A stretch of DNA of 64,000 nt from Streptomyces decoyicus (GCF_019880305.1 NZ_CP082301.1:3038001-3102000); one strand, 5' to 3'. Shown: positions 46,022 through 55,852, numbered from the stretch's first letter. The notes: generated by a model not told the origin, from the letters alone. Translations and numbers: made by a program.

Positions 46022-47263
46022 TCAGTCGCGCCCGACCTTGACCGCCCAGTCCCCGTCGGTCGTCCGGCCCTCCACCTGGATGCGTACGCCGTCCTCGGCG
46101 TCGTTCATGCTCTCCCCCACGCCCAGGGGCGCGTCCGCGAGCGGCGGATAGACGGAGGAGCCCCGGCAGGCCGAGGTACCGGGGTGCCCGTCGAGGACCT
46201 GCACGGGTCCCGTCCCGGAGGGCGCCCGGCTGCGCACGCGGTAGACCAGGACACCTTCGGCACACATGGAGCGGTCATTGCCCATGGCACCGCGTGCCTC
46301 GATGGCGACGGCGCTTTCGGGCCCCGTACGGGCCACCAGGAGCCGTGTCCGGCGCTGGGCCCGGGGCTCCTTGGGGGCCGACAGCGTGCGCAGCGAGTGC
46401 ACGGCCGGGCGGGTCAGATCGACACAGTCGACCTGGTTGTCGGAGATCCAGCCCAGCTTCCATTTGTGCCAGGCGAAGGGGTCGGGCGCCAGACCGAACT
46501 GGCTGCCCATGAGGTCCCAGTCGCCGACGTAGGTGTCCCAGTCGCCCTTGCCGTCCTCCGGCCGGTGGTAGAGGTCCGGCAGGTCGAAGACGTGCCCGGT
46601 CTCGTGGGCGAGGACATTGCGGTCCGGCGGGCTCTGCTCGAAGACGGTGACGAACCGGCGCAGATCGCGGTCGTCGGCGTGCATCGGGCGGTCGAGGTTG
46701 ACGACCTTGGTGGCGTCCGAGTCGACGCCGGGGGCGTCCGGGTCGGCGACGAAATAGACCACGTCGAAGCGGCCGAAGTCCACGAACGGGTCGGCGGCGG
46801 CGACCGCGTCGCGCAGATAGGAGGAGCGCCGGCCGGCGTCCCAGTCGCGCTGTATCCCGTAGGAGCCGGACGGGTGCGGCATCCGGATCCAGTAGCGGTG
46901 GACGCGCGGGCGCAGCCGGAACTTCCCGTACGAGGCGCGGTCGAAGAAGCCGGAGGTGGCGGGGAAGTAGTCGCGGGAGAGCTCTTCCGGGTCGGCGGAC
47001 GGCCGGGCGTCCGGGAAGGACAGGTAGATCATGACGGCGTCGAGCGGCCGGTCCGGGCGTGGATAGGCGCTGTTCCAGCTGTCGACGCCCTCGGAGTGGT
47101 GCGCGTCGGTGCGTCCTAGGGCGCACGGGAGTGCGGCCTCGGAGGCGGTGGCGGGTCCGGCGACGATGGACGTCGCGATGAGCGCACTCAGGGAGGTGGC
47201 GACGGCCGCGACGCGCCGCAGACGGCGGCGATCCACCCCGTCGGGTGTCTGAGCGCGCGGCAC
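46022..47263 (-). CDS. Secreted M6-family metalloprotease
   Basis: 413 residues from a GTG at 47263, GGAGG 5 nt upstream; an in-frame ATG at 47296 has no such site. Arg-rich N-terminus and hydrophobic core (RRLRRVAAVATSLSALIATS, cleavage near ATASEA). Zinc-binding HETGH with the downstream Asp (HETGHVFDLPDLYH) and the M6 landmark DWDLMGSQFG confirm an immune-inhibitor-A-like gluzincin/metzincin-type protease. The C-terminal part (about 130 residues) is a beta domain with Cys pairs. Extracellular proteolysis is likely. It shares an upstream region with the c-di-GMP gene. Confidence 0.88.
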   Translation of the reverse strand: MPRAQTPDGVDRRRLRRVAAVATSLSALIATSIVAGPATASEAALPCALGRTDAHHSEGVDSWNSAYPRPDRPLDAVMIYLSFPDARPSADPEELSRDYFPATSGFFDRASYGKFRLRPRVHRYWIRMPHPSGSYGIQRDWDAGRRSSYLRDAVAAADPFVDFGRFDVVYFVADPDAPGVDSDATKVVNLDRPMHADDRDLRRFVTVFEQSPPDRNVLAHETGHVFDLPDLYHRPEDGKGDWDTYVGDWDLMGSQFGLAPDPFAWHKWKLGWISDNQVDCVDLTRPAVHSLRTLSAPKEPRAQRRTRLLVARTGPESAVAIEARGAMGNDRSMCAEGVLVYRVRSRAPSGTGPVQVLDGHPGTSACRGSSVYPPLADAPLGVGESMNDAEDGVRIQVEGRTTDGDWAVKVGRD

Positions 47264-47346
47264 ATCTACCTCCAGGGACGGATTCGGAGACCTCACCTAC
47301 CCTGTGGCGATTTAATGCTATTCGTCCTGTTTTGCAGCCCCGGAAG

Positions 47347-47370
47347 AGTGACCGGCGCGTCTTGGTCACC
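47347..47370. promoter_or_regulatory. BldD-box-like site between protease and c-di-GMP gene
   Basis: AGTGA (47347-47351) and TCACC (47366-47370) separated by 14 bp match the BldD consensus AGTGA-Nm-TCACC. Two more GTNAC half-sites follow at 47373-47377 and 47383-47387. BldD bound to c-di-GMP represses several GGDEF/EAL genes, so control of the adjacent gene would be expected. Confidence 0.55.
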
Positions 47371-47569
47371 CCGTAACGGAAAGTCACAAACAGCCAATGG
47401 GGCATTCAGTACGAACAGAGCCGCGCAGAAATGGCTGAAGTTCCGTCATGCGGGCGGACGATCACGGCTGCGTCGCTGGCTCGGCCGTTGCGCCAGCCTC
47501 TATGATCGCCACACTTTCCAGCGCGAGATCCCCCCTTCATCACGAGACAGCGCCATGCGGGAGCGAGCA

Positions 47570-49438
47570 GTGAGCGGACACCCCGACAGTCCGGGCCGCA
47601 CGCCCGGAGCGACGCTCCCCTCAGTGACGGAGCGTAACGGTACGACCAAAGGATCTGCCGAAGCCAGGCACGCCCCGGCCGGCCGCTGCGATGACACCGC
47701 GGCCTCCCTCGGCGACTACCGCGCCACCTTCTACGCCGCCCGGCTGGCGATGGCCGTCCTCAACCGCGACGGCCTGGTCCTCGCCGCCAACCCCGCCTTC
47801 GGCGAACTGGTCGGCGCCGACCCGGCCGAGCTGGTCGCCGCCACCGCGGCGGACCTCACCGACCTCGGTGCCGACCCCCGGGTGTGGACCGCCTACCGCG
47901 AGGTGCTGTGCGGCCGCAGCGACCGGCTGCGCTGCACCCGCCGCCTCAAACACCCCGAAGGGCACTCCATCTGGGTGGAGGTGACCGTCGAGCCGCTGAC
48001 CCCGGAGCCGCTCAGCGGAGAGGAGCGGATGCTGCTGTCGGTGGCGGACATCAGCGACCGGCACGATCTGCTGGCCCGGCTGCGGCATCTCCAGATGCAC
48101 GATCCGGTGACCCGGCTGCCCAACCGGGCGCTGTTCTTCGAGCGGCTCTCCACCGCACTGGAGACCGCCTCCTTCGAACCGTCCGGCACCGGCCGGATCG
48201 GGCTGTGCTACCTCGACCTGGACGGTTTCAAGGCCGTCAACGACACCCTCGGGCACCGCGTCGGCGACCGGCTGCTGAGCGCGGTGGCGCAGCGGCTGAC
48301 ACGCTGCGCGGAGAGCGCGGCGGACCGCGGGCCGGGCCACGCCGGGCACCTCGTCGCACGACTGGGCGGTGACGAATTCGCTCTTTTGGTGGAGGACTCC
48401 ACCGGCACCGACCAGCTGGCCGAGCTGGCCCAGTCCGTCCTGGACGCGCTACAGCGCCCGTTCGACCTGGCCGGGCAGCGGCTGTCGGTGTCGGCGAGCA
48501 TCGGCGTGGTGGAGCGGGCCGCCACCGGCACCACCGCGACCGGTCTGATGCAGGCCGCCGACACCACGCTGTACTGGGCGAAGGAGGACGGCAAGGCCCG
48601 CTGGACGCTCTTCGACCCGGAGCGCAACGCCCACCGGATGACCCGGCAGGCGCTCTCCAGCACCCTGCGGCCCGCCGTGGACCGCGGCGAATTCACCCTG
48701 GAGTACCAGCCGCTGGTCGGACTGGGTGACGGCCGGGCGCAGGGCGTGGAGGCGCTGGTGCGCTGGCGGCATCCGCAGTTCGGGACGCTGTCGCCGAATC
48801 GGTTCATCGCCCTGGCGGAGGAGAACGGCGCGATCGTCGAGCTGGGCCGCTGGGTCCTGGAGCGGGCCTGCTACCAGGCACGGGCCTGGCAGCTGGCGCA
48901 CCCCGGCCAGCCGCTGTTCGTCAGTGTCAATGTGGCCGTGCGTCAGGTGTGGGACTCCGACCTGGTCGCGGATGTCGCCGGGATTCTGGCGGAGACCGGG
49001 CTGCCGCCGCGGCTGCTCCAGCTGGAGCTGACCGAGTCGGCCGTGATGGGCTCGGCCGGCCGGCCGCTCCAGGCCCTCCAGGCCCTCAGCGACATGGGCG
49101 TACGGATCGCCATCGACGACTTCGGCACCGGCTACTCCAACCTCGCCTACCTCAGCCGCCTCCCGGTGTCCGTACTGAAACTGGACGGGTCCTTCGTCCG
49201 CGGCTTCCGCTCGCAGGAGCACCCCAACCCGGCGGACGAGATGATCGTGGAGGCGCTGGTGGCGCTGGCGCACCGGCTGGGCCTCACGGTCACCGCCGAG
49301 TGCGTGGAGAGCGCCGAGCAGGCCGAGCGGCTCCGCCGGATCGGCTGCGACACCGGCCAGGGCTGGCTCTACTCCCGCCCCGTCGCCCCCGAACGGGTCG
49401 AGGCCCTGCTCGACGCGGGCCGGCACACGGGCGCCTGA
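47570..49438 (+). CDS. cdgA: PAS-GGDEF-EAL c-di-GMP turnover protein (CdgA-like)
   Basis: 622 residues if the GTG at 47570 is used (GGGAG just upstream); an ATG at 47555 adds 5. No membrane helix. PAS domain about residues 60-165 (MAVLNRDGLVLAANPAFGEL), GGDEF about 180-345 with intact GGDEF (LGGDEFALLVED) but no RxxD inhibitory site, then EAL about 365-605 with EALVRWRHP, the SVNVAV, LELTES and DDFGTGYSN ligands and LKLDGSFVRG. Both domains look active. The domain order and recalled neighbourhood fit CdgA (SCO2817), a BldD target affecting sporulation; symbol therefore tentative. Its product pGpG would be cleared by orn (21.2 kb). Confidence 0.88.
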   Translation: MSGHPDSPGRTPGATLPSVTERNGTTKGSAEARHAPAGRCDDTAASLGDYRATFYAARLAMAVLNRDGLVLAANPAFGELVGADPAELVAATAADLTDLGADPRVWTAYREVLCGRSDRLRCTRRLKHPEGHSIWVEVTVEPLTPEPLSGEERMLLSVADISDRHDLLARLRHLQMHDPVTRLPNRALFFERLSTALETASFEPSGTGRIGLCYLDLDGFKAVNDTLGHRVGDRLLSAVAQRLTRCAESAADRGPGHAGHLVARLGGDEFALLVEDSTGTDQLAELAQSVLDALQRPFDLAGQRLSVSASIGVVERAATGTTATGLMQAADTTLYWAKEDGKARWTLFDPERNAHRMTRQALSSTLRPAVDRGEFTLEYQPLVGLGDGRAQGVEALVRWRHPQFGTLSPNRFIALAEENGAIVELGRWVLERACYQARAWQLAHPGQPLFVSVNVAVRQVWDSDLVADVAGILAETGLPPRLLQLELTESAVMGSAGRPLQALQALSDMGVRIAIDDFGTGYSNLAYLSRLPVSVLKLDGSFVRGFRSQEHPNPADEMIVEALVALAHRLGLTVTAECVESAEQAERLRRIGCDTGQGWLYSRPVAPERVEALLDAGRHTGA

Positions 49439-49578
49439 GGGCCCCGCGCAGCCGGACCCGGGGCGAGTGGAACGCAGTTCCGCCCGCCCCGGAAAAGAAT
49501 CCCGCCGCGACGGCGCGCACCCCCCACGGCGAGGGTCCGGCGGAATCGACGGCAGCGGCAGCCACCGCGTACGAGTAC

Positions 49579-50715
49579 CTAGCCCCGCGGCAAGCCGTAC
49601 GCGTCCGCGATCAGCTCGTAGGAGCGCAGCCGGGCCGCGCCGCCGTGGGCGTTGGCGGTGATCATCAGCTCGTCGGCGCCGGTGCGCTTGGCGAGCTCGT
49701 CCAGGCCCTGGCGGACGGCGTCCGGGGTGCCGTGGACGACATTGCCGAGCCAGCTGTCGACGAAGCCCCGCTCCAACTCGTTGAAGCGGTACGCCTCGGC
49801 CTCCTCGGGGCTCGGGACCAGGCCGGGGCGGCCGGTGCGCAGCCGGACCATGGACAGCGCGCCGGTCAGCACCTGGCGGCGGGCCTCGTGCTCCTCCTCG
49901 GCGGCCAGCGCCGCGACCCCGATCAGGGCGTACGGCTCCGACAGCACCTCGGAGGGGCGGAAGGACGCGCGGTAGAGGTCCAGCGCGGGGACGGTGTTGG
50001 CCGCGGAGAAGTGGTGCGCGAAGGCGAACGGCAGGCCGAGGGAGCCGGCGAGCCGGGCACTGAAGCCGGAGGAGCCCAGCAGCCACAGGGGCGGCCGGTG
50101 AGCGGACTGGACGCCGCCGGGCGAGGTGGCCTGGACCGGGCCGGGGACCGCGTGGATCTTGGCGTAGGGGTGGCCGTCGGGGAAGGAGTCGTCGAGGAAG
50201 CGGGTCAACTCGGCCAGTTGCTGGGGGAAATCGTCCGCGCCCTCGTGCAGCCGCTCGGTCCGGCGCAGCGCCGCGGCGGTGGCGCCGTCGGTGCCCGGCG
50301 CACGGCCCAGGCCCAGATCGACCCGGCCGGGGGCCATCGCCTCCAGGGTGCCGAACTGCTCGGCGATCACCAGCGGGGCGTGGTTGGGCAGCATCACGCC
50401 GCCGGAGCCGAGACGGATGCGCTCGGTGTGGGCGGCGAGGTGGGCGAGGAGCACGGCGGGCGAGGAGGAGGCGACGCCGGGCATGGAGTGGTGCTCGGCG
50501 ACCCAGTAGCGGTGGAAGCCACGGCGTTCGGCCGTACGGGCGATGTCGACGGCCGTACGGACCGCGCCGGAAGCGGTGTGGCCGGCCCCGACCGTCACCA
50601 GGTCGAGCACGGACAGCGGGACCGGGGCGCTGCCCAGGGCCGCGCCCCGTATCCCGTCGCCGCTTTCACTGTTGGCCTCTTCGCTGCCCCGGGTCTGGTC
50701 ACTCTCGCCGCTCAC
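49579..50715 (-). CDS. LLM-class flavin-dependent oxidoreductase
   Basis: 378 residues from a GTG at 50715 (GAGGAGGA upstream). Bacterial luciferase-like barrel: [73 protein letters not shown] and [20 protein letters not shown], the wording of the MsnO8-type LLM group. It should use reduced FMN or F420. The first 45 residues are disordered. Substrate unknown; convergent with the c-di-GMP gene. Confidence 0.88.
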   Translation of the reverse strand: MSGESDQTRGSEEANSESGDGIRGAALGSAPVPLSVLDLVTVGAGHTASGAVRTAVDIARTAERRGFHRYWVAEHHSMPGVASSSPAVLLAHLAAHTERIRLGSGGVMLPNHAPLVIAEQFGTLEAMAPGRVDLGLGRAPGTDGATAAALRRTERLHEGADDFPQQLAELTRFLDDSFPDGHPYAKIHAVPGPVQATSPGGVQSAHRPPLWLLGSSGFSARLAGSLGLPFAFAHHFSAANTVPALDLYRASFRPSEVLSEPYALIGVAALAAEEEHEARRQVLTGALSMVRLRTGRPGLVPSPEEAEAYRFNELERGFVDSWLGNVVHGTPDAVRQGLDELAKRTGADELMITANAHGGAARLRSYELIADAYGLPRG

Positions 50716-50861
50716 GGTGCGGGTCCTCCTCGCGTCAGTGGTCTGCGAGGAGGGTAACCGGAGAGGCTCTCCACTTATTCCCGGGTCAGATCCGGGGCCG
50801 GCACCGGCGGGCGGCGGGCGCCCGCCGCCGGACATACGCCGGTGCCGCCGGACATGCGCCG

Positions 50862-51587
50862 CTAGACGTGCGCCGTCCGCGAGAAGAGGGTGCCGAGCAC
50901 CGGGCAGGAGATCGTGCGGTCGAGCAGCCGCAGGCCCTCCCAGGCCGTCACCTGATTGGCGGTGAGCACCGGCTTGCGCAGCTCCGCTTCGAGGGCCGGC
51001 AGATGTTCGGCGGTGTGCAGTGCGGTGTCGGGCAGCAGCACCACCTCGGCATCGGGATGGTCGCCGGCCCGTGCCAGCGCCAGCACCTCCTCCCGGCCCC
51101 AGGTGCCGACCTCGGCGGCCGTGATGATGCCGCTGCCGCGGGTCGAGACGACCTCCGTACCGGCGGACTTCAAGAAGGCGTGGAAGCGCTCGGCCACATC
51201 GTCCGGATAGGTGGCGGCGATCGCGACCCGCCGGGCGCCGAGTGCCTGCACGGCATGCGCGAAGGCGAAGGACGTACTGGAGGCGGGCAGGCCGGCGGTG
51301 ACGGACAACTCCCGGACCTGTTCGTGGGCGCCCTCCCAGCCGAAGACGAAGCTGGCGCTCGTGCAGGCCCAGACGACGGCCTCGGCACCGCGCTCCTTGA
51401 GGGTGTCGACGCCGGCCGCCAGCCGCGCCGCGGAGCCCATCTCCAGCAGCGCGTCGACCCGGTGGGCGTCCTCGCCGATGTCGGTGTGCACGAGCGGCAG
51501 CTGGACGGCGCCGCCCAGGAGCGATTCGAGCCGGGGGTAGTCGTCCTCCGCGGAGTAGCCGGGGTAGAGGAAGCCGACCGATGCCAT
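50862..51587 (-). CDS. Maleate isomerase / Asp-Glu racemase-like enzyme 1
   Basis: 241 residues from the ATG at 51587 (AAGGGAGA upstream). Asp/Glu racemase superfamily: [20 protein letters not shown] at the start, the first catalytic-Cys segment [14 protein letters not shown], a C-half with [20 protein letters not shown], and [17 protein letters not shown]. The second catalytic Cys, expected about 110 residues later, is replaced in the LLPDTALHT segment, so true racemisation is less likely than isomerisation or decarboxylation. Similar to the protein encoded next upstream. Part of the uptake-catabolic locus. Confidence 0.82.
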   Translation of the reverse strand: MASVGFLYPGYSAEDDYPRLESLLGGAVQLPLVHTDIGEDAHRVDALLEMGSAARLAAGVDTLKERGAEAVVWACTSASFVFGWEGAHEQVRELSVTAGLPASSTSFAFAHAVQALGARRVAIAATYPDDVAERFHAFLKSAGTEVVSTRGSGIITAAEVGTWGREEVLALARAGDHPDAEVVLLPDTALHTAEHLPALEAELRKPVLTANQVTAWEGLRLLDRTISCPVLGTLFSRTAHV

Positions 51588-51742
51588 GCAGATCTCCCTT
51601 GCGTGTACGGCTGCGGGTGCAGGGGCGTTCGTGGGTGCGGGTGCGTCACAGGTGGTGCGGCGAGGTGCGGAAGGGGCGCTGCCGGCGAGTGGGGCGACGC
51701 CGGCAGCATCCTGGGTGAGAGCCGGGCCCGGACCGGCCGGTC

Positions 51743-52657
51743 TCACACCGGGGGCAGACCTCCTGTGTCCTCGGGCGGGTAGGGCGGGGGTTCCAGGCCG
51801 TCGAGGGCCTCCCCGTCCGGTGGCACGGAGGAGGCGGCGAAGGCGGCCTCGGGGGTCGCCCGCGGCAGCCCATCCGTCGGCACCGCCGGCTCCGAACCGG
51901 ACATCGCGGCCGGGCCGCGGCGCGCCACCGGATCGAGCAGCGCCTGGTACGGGCCCACCGCCTGGACGCCGATGGCGCGCAGCGCGGCCCACATCGTGAC
52001 CTGATTGGCGGACAGCACCGGCATCCGCAGCTCGGCCTCCAGCTGCGGGATGACGTCGTAGGTCGGCAGATTCGTGCAGCTGATGAAGAGGGCATCGGCG
52101 GAGCCGACCACGGCCGCGCGGGCCATGTCGACGACGTCGCGGTAGGGCACCTTCCAGATGTGCCGGGTCAGCCCGAGGTAGGCGCGGCCGGTGACCGTGA
52201 TGCCGGCTTCACCGAGGAAGTCCTCCAGGGAGTCGGTGACCGATTTCGTGTAGGGCGTGACCACGGCGATGCGCCGTGCGCCGATCTCGCGCAGCGCTTC
52301 GATCAGTGCGCCCGATGTCGTGAGGGAGGGAACCTCCCCCGCCTGGGCCATGGCGGCGCACATGGCCCGCTCGCCCGCCACCCCGGCGACGAAGCTGCCG
52401 GACGTGCAGGCATAGGAGATGACCTGCGGTGATACCGCGCACAGCGCCTGGACGGCGGCGTGCAGCGTTTCGTGCTCACTGACCAGACGAGCCAGATCGA
52501 GGCTGACCTCGACGGGCACAAAAGGGGTGCGGGTGAGGTGGAGGGACACATCGTCGGGTACCCAGCGCCACAGCTCTCGGTCGAGCGCGAAGTCGAAGGG
52601 AGCGACGACACCCACGCCGAGCTGCGGCTGTGGGCCACCCAGAAAAGAGACGTCCAT
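51743..52657 (-). CDS. Maleate isomerase / Asp-Glu racemase-like enzyme 2
   Basis: 304 residues from the ATG at 52657 (TAGGGG upstream). The same fold as its neighbour, with both catalytic cysteines: VISYACTSGSFVAGVAGERA and ADALFISCTNLPTYDV, followed by PVLSANQVTMWAALRAIGV. Such pairs occur in maleate cis-trans isomerase and in EutA of ectoine utilisation. The C-terminal 70 residues are a Pro/Ala-rich tail. Divergent from the 2-hydroxyacid dehydrogenase; 155 bp separate it from the first isomerase gene. Confidence 0.84.
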   Translation of the reverse strand: MDVSFLGGPQPQLGVGVVAPFDFALDRELWRWVPDDVSLHLTRTPFVPVEVSLDLARLVSEHETLHAAVQALCAVSPQVISYACTSGSFVAGVAGERAMCAAMAQAGEVPSLTTSGALIEALREIGARRIAVVTPYTKSVTDSLEDFLGEAGITVTGRAYLGLTRHIWKVPYRDVVDMARAAVVGSADALFISCTNLPTYDVIPQLEAELRMPVLSANQVTMWAALRAIGVQAVGPYQALLDPVARRGPAAMSGSEPAVPTDGLPRATPEAAFAASSVPPDGEALDGLEPPPYPPEDTGGLPPV

Positions 52658-52757
52658 GAAGGCCCCTAGAACAAAAACGAAGGGCTGGAATGGCCAGGCC
52701 AGTGGCCGAGGATGAGGTGCAGCCGGATCAAGCCGGGACGTCGGAACAGAGCCGTTG

Positions 52758-52786
52758 TTGACACGGTAGATACGACTTCTTAGCGT
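52758..52786 (+). promoter_or_regulatory. Housekeeping-type promoter of the catabolic genes
   Basis: TTGACA (52758-52763), 17-bp spacer, TAGCGT (52781-52786): a near-ideal HrdB promoter, giving an untranslated leader of about 70 nt before the dehydrogenase. Confidence 0.75.
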
Positions 52787-52865
52787 GGTCAATCCTCGCA
52801 TCCCAGGCATCTGTCGGCGCCCCTTTCCATTGAAAGGGACTCACGTTTCAGAACGGTTTCTGGCT

Positions 52866-53831
52866 ATGTCCGAAAGCACCGTCCTCGTCCTCGGTTCCGA
52901 CCCGCCTCCGAAGCTCGACCGGCTCACCGGGCGGGCTCGGGTGATCTTCACCGATGAGGACTCGCTCGCTGACCGACTCCCCTCCGCCGACGTGCTGTTG
53001 GCCTGGGACTTCACCTCCGATGCGATCCGCAGAGCCTGGCCGGAGAAGGGCCCCAGGCCCCGCTGGGTGCACACCGCCAGCGCCGGTGTGGATCAGCTGC
53101 TGTGCCCGGCGCTGGTCGCCGACGACACCCTGGTGACCAACGCCCGGGGCGTTTTCGAGCAGCCGATCGCCGAATATGTCGCCGGGCTGGTGATCGCCAT
53201 GGCCAAGGACTTCTACGGAAGTTGGGAGCTTCAGCGGCAGCGGCGCTGGCAGCACCGCGAGACGCTGCGGCTGGCCGGCAGCCGGGCCGTCGTGGTGGGC
53301 TCCGGGCCGATCGGCCGGGCCATCGGCACCACCCTCCTGGCACTGGGTGTCAAGGTCGATCTGGTCGGCCGCCGGGAGCGCTCCGGCGACCCCGAATTCG
53401 GCCTCGTCCATGCGAGTGACGCGCTGAACGGCCTCCTTCCCCAGGCGGATTGGGTGGTCTGCGCGGCGCCCCTGACCGAGGCCACCCGCGGCCTGTTCGA
53501 CAAGGCGGCGTTCTCCCGGATGCCGCCGCGGGCCCGGTTCATCAACATCGGGCGCGGGCCGCTGGTCGTCGAGGACGCTCTGGTGGCGGCGCTGCGCGAG
53601 TGGCGGATCGCGGCGGCCGCGCTGGACGTGTTCGAGCAGGAGCCGCTGCCCACGGACAGCCCGCTGTGGGACGTCCCGCATCTGATCGTCTCGCCCCACA
53701 TGAGCGGCGACACGCTGGGCTGGCGGGACGCCCTCGCCGAGCAGTTCCAGGACAACTTCGACCAGTGGTCGGCCGGCCGGCCGCTGCACAACCTCGTCGA
53801 CAAGCGGCTCGGGTACGTCCCGGTGCAGTGA
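52866..53831 (+). CDS. D-2-hydroxyacid dehydrogenase family protein
   Basis: 321 residues from the ATG at 52866; ribosome site unclear. NAD-binding Rossmann motif VVVGSGPIGRAIGTTLLALG, the Arg-containing FINIGRGPLVVEDALVAAL, the Glu of AALDVFEQEPLP and the catalytic His of IVSPHMSG are all present, with HTASAGVDQLL upstream. It interconverts a 2-keto and a 2-hydroxy acid. Followed 84 bp later by the amidase gene, so it works on the same compound family, perhaps after isomerisation. Substrate unknown. Confidence 0.88.
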   Translation: MSESTVLVLGSDPPPKLDRLTGRARVIFTDEDSLADRLPSADVLLAWDFTSDAIRRAWPEKGPRPRWVHTASAGVDQLLCPALVADDTLVTNARGVFEQPIAEYVAGLVIAMAKDFYGSWELQRQRRWQHRETLRLAGSRAVVVGSGPIGRAIGTTLLALGVKVDLVGRRERSGDPEFGLVHASDALNGLLPQADWVVCAAPLTEATRGLFDKAAFSRMPPRARFINIGRGPLVVEDALVAALREWRIAAAALDVFEQEPLPTDSPLWDVPHLIVSPHMSGDTLGWRDALAEQFQDNFDQWSAGRPLHNLVDKRLGYVPVQ

Positions 53832-53915
53832 CGGCGCGGCCGCCGGGGCCCGCCGCCCCGGCAGCCGCGCCCCCGCCGCCGCCCCGCCCGGGGGCGGCCA
53901 ACGCTCGGAGGACGC

Positions 53916-55331
53916 ATGACCACCGAACCGACCCAGCTCGCCGACCTCACCGCCACCCGTCTCACGGCCGGGTACGCGGCCGGCGAATTCTCCCCCGTCG
54001 AGGCGGTCCGGGCGGTGCTGGAGCGCGCCGAGGCCGCACAGGACGCGACGAACTGCTTCACCCGGATCGACGCGGACGAGGCGCTGTCGGGCGCCAAGGA
54101 GTCGGCGGAGCGCTGGCGGGCCGGTACTCCGGCCGGGCCGGTGGACGGGGTGCCCGTCACCGTCAAGGATCTGATCCTCACCCGGGGCACGCCGACGCTG
54201 CGCGGTTCGCGGACGGTGCGGGCCGAGGGCCCGTGGGAGGAGGACGCCCCGTCGGTCGCCCGGCTGCGGGAGTCCGGTGCGGTGTTCGTCGGCAAGACCA
54301 CCACCCCGGAGTTCGGCTGGAAGGGCGTCACCGACAGTCCACGGCACGGGGTGACGGGCAATCCGTACGACCCGGGGCGCACCGCGGGCGGCTCCAGCGG
54401 CGGCAGCGCGGCGGCGGTGGCACTGGGCGCCGGGCCGCTGTCCCTGGGCACGGACGGCGGCGGTTCGGTCCGTATCCCGGCGTCCTTCTGCGGGATCTTC
54501 GCCCTCAAGGCGACCTACGGGCGGGTGCCGCTGTATCCGGCGAGCCCGTTCGGGACGCTGGCGCACGTCGGGCCGATGACCCGGGACGCGGCGGACGCGG
54601 CGCTGATGATGGAGGTGATCTGCGGCGCGGACTGGCGGGACTGGTCCCAGCTCGGTCCGGCCGCAGGCCCGTTCCGTCAGGCGCTGGCCGGTCCGGTCTC
54701 CGGGCTGCGGGTGGCCTTCAGCCCCTCGCTCGGCTGGGACGTGGCGGTGGCCCCGGAGATCGCCGCGGCGGTCAGGTCGGCCGTCGGCACGCTGGCCGGG
54801 CTCGGCGCGGTCGTCGAGGAGATCGACCCGGGCATCGCGGACCCGGTGGAGGCCTTCCACACGCTGTGGTTCAGCGGCGCGGCACGGGTGGTGCAGCACC
54901 TGGACGACGCGGACCGGGAGCTGCTGGACCCGGGGCTGCGGGAGATCTGCGAGCAGGGCGCCCGGTACAGCGCGCTGGACTACCTGGCCGCGGTCGACAC
55001 GCGGATGGCGCTCGGTCAGGCCATGGGCCGCTTCCACAGCGCCTACGACCTGTTGGTGACGCCGACCGTGCCGATCACTGCCTTCGAGGCCGGCGTCGAG
55101 GTCCCTGCCGGATCCGGCCACACCCGCTGGACGGGCTGGACGCCGTTCACCTACCCCTTCAACCTCACCCAGCAGCCGGCCGCGACGCTGCCCTGCGGGG
55201 TGGACGGAGACGGGATGCCGATCGGCGTCCAGCTGGTCGGCGCGCGGCACGCGGACGCGCTCGTCCTGCGTGCCGCGCACGCCCTCTACGAGGCGGGGAC
55301 CGCGCAGATCCCGGCGCCGCCTGCCCTCTGA
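53916..55331 (+). CDS. Amidase (amidase signature family)
   Basis: 471 residues, ATG at 53916 behind CGGAGGA. The Ser-cisSer-Lys triad is intact: K84 (VTVKD), S160 in GGSSGGS and nucleophile S184 in TDGGGSVRIP, spaced as in the family. Hydrolyses an amide to acid and ammonia in the cytoplasm. GatA-type fold, but the context (uptake transporter, hydroxyacid dehydrogenase, isomerases) points to catabolism rather than tRNA amidation. Substrate unknown. Confidence 0.9.
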   Translation: MTTEPTQLADLTATRLTAGYAAGEFSPVEAVRAVLERAEAAQDATNCFTRIDADEALSGAKESAERWRAGTPAGPVDGVPVTVKDLILTRGTPTLRGSRTVRAEGPWEEDAPSVARLRESGAVFVGKTTTPEFGWKGVTDSPRHGVTGNPYDPGRTAGGSSGGSAAAVALGAGPLSLGTDGGGSVRIPASFCGIFALKATYGRVPLYPASPFGTLAHVGPMTRDAADAALMMEVICGADWRDWSQLGPAAGPFRQALAGPVSGLRVAFSPSLGWDVAVAPEIAAAVRSAVGTLAGLGAVVEEIDPGIADPVEAFHTLWFSGAARVVQHLDDADRELLDPGLREICEQGARYSALDYLAAVDTRMALGQAMGRFHSAYDLLVTPTVPITAFEAGVEVPAGSGHTRWTGWTPFTYPFNLTQQPAATLPCGVDGDGMPIGVQLVGARHADALVLRAAHALYEAGTAQIPAPPAL

Positions 55332-55351
55332 GGTGACCGCGTGCACCCGCT

Positions 55352-55852
55352 CTAGGCCCGCCGGAAGTTGAGGGTCTCCCCCAGGGCTCCGGCCCGCCAC
55401 AGGTCCTGACAGGCGTCGGCCATCCGGTCCAGGCCGTCGACGACGCTGCCCCACACGATGCCCGGCACCCAGCCCGCGTCACCGTTGATCAGCAGATTGT
55501 TGCGCTCATAGAACAGCGCAAGATCGACGACGGTGGCGCGGCCCTGGTGCTGGGCCTGGGTCTCGTAACCGTAGGACTTCGTACCCAGTTGGGTGTCGGT
55601 GAAGGTGAAGTAGCACAGATCGCCGGGGATCGGGGTGATCGTCGGATTCTCCAGCGGCGGCTCCTCGGGAGCGAACGGCGCAAGCAGGGCGTAGATCTCG
55701 TTGCGGGCGTATTTGGCGTGATAGACGTCGCCGCCGAGTGGGAGGGCATCCCACACGGCATTGCAGGTGATCGGCGCGCGGTCGTCGAGCAACTTGGCCG
55801 TGCAGCTCACGCCGCGCTTGTCCAGGGAGACTTCGATGAAGCGATCGGTCAT
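55352..55852 (-). CDS. DUF3830 family protein (cyclophilin-like)
   Basis: 166 residues from the ATG at 55852. Matches the DUF3830 family: RFIEVSLDKRGVSCTAKLL, TCNAVWDALPLGGDVYHAKY, ARNEIYALLAPFAPEE, PGDLCYFTFTD. The fold is cyclophilin-like and no catalytic residues are known. Oriented towards the amidase end and divergent from the Ehu genes (137 bp). I recall such genes near amidase and transporter genes in actinobacteria, so it probably belongs to this pathway. Confidence 0.82.
   Translation of the reverse strand: MTDRFIEVSLDKRGVSCTAKLLDDRAPITCNAVWDALPLGGDVYHAKYARNEIYALLAPFAPEEPPLENPTITPIPGDLCYFTFTDTQLGTKSYGYETQAQHQGRATVVDLALFYERNNLLINGDAGWVPGIVWGSVVDGLDRMADACQDLWRAGALGETLNFRRA

Noticed and set aside
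54000-55331. GatA of the Glu-tRNA amidotransferase
   Set aside because: No gatB/gatC beside it; catabolic neighbours.
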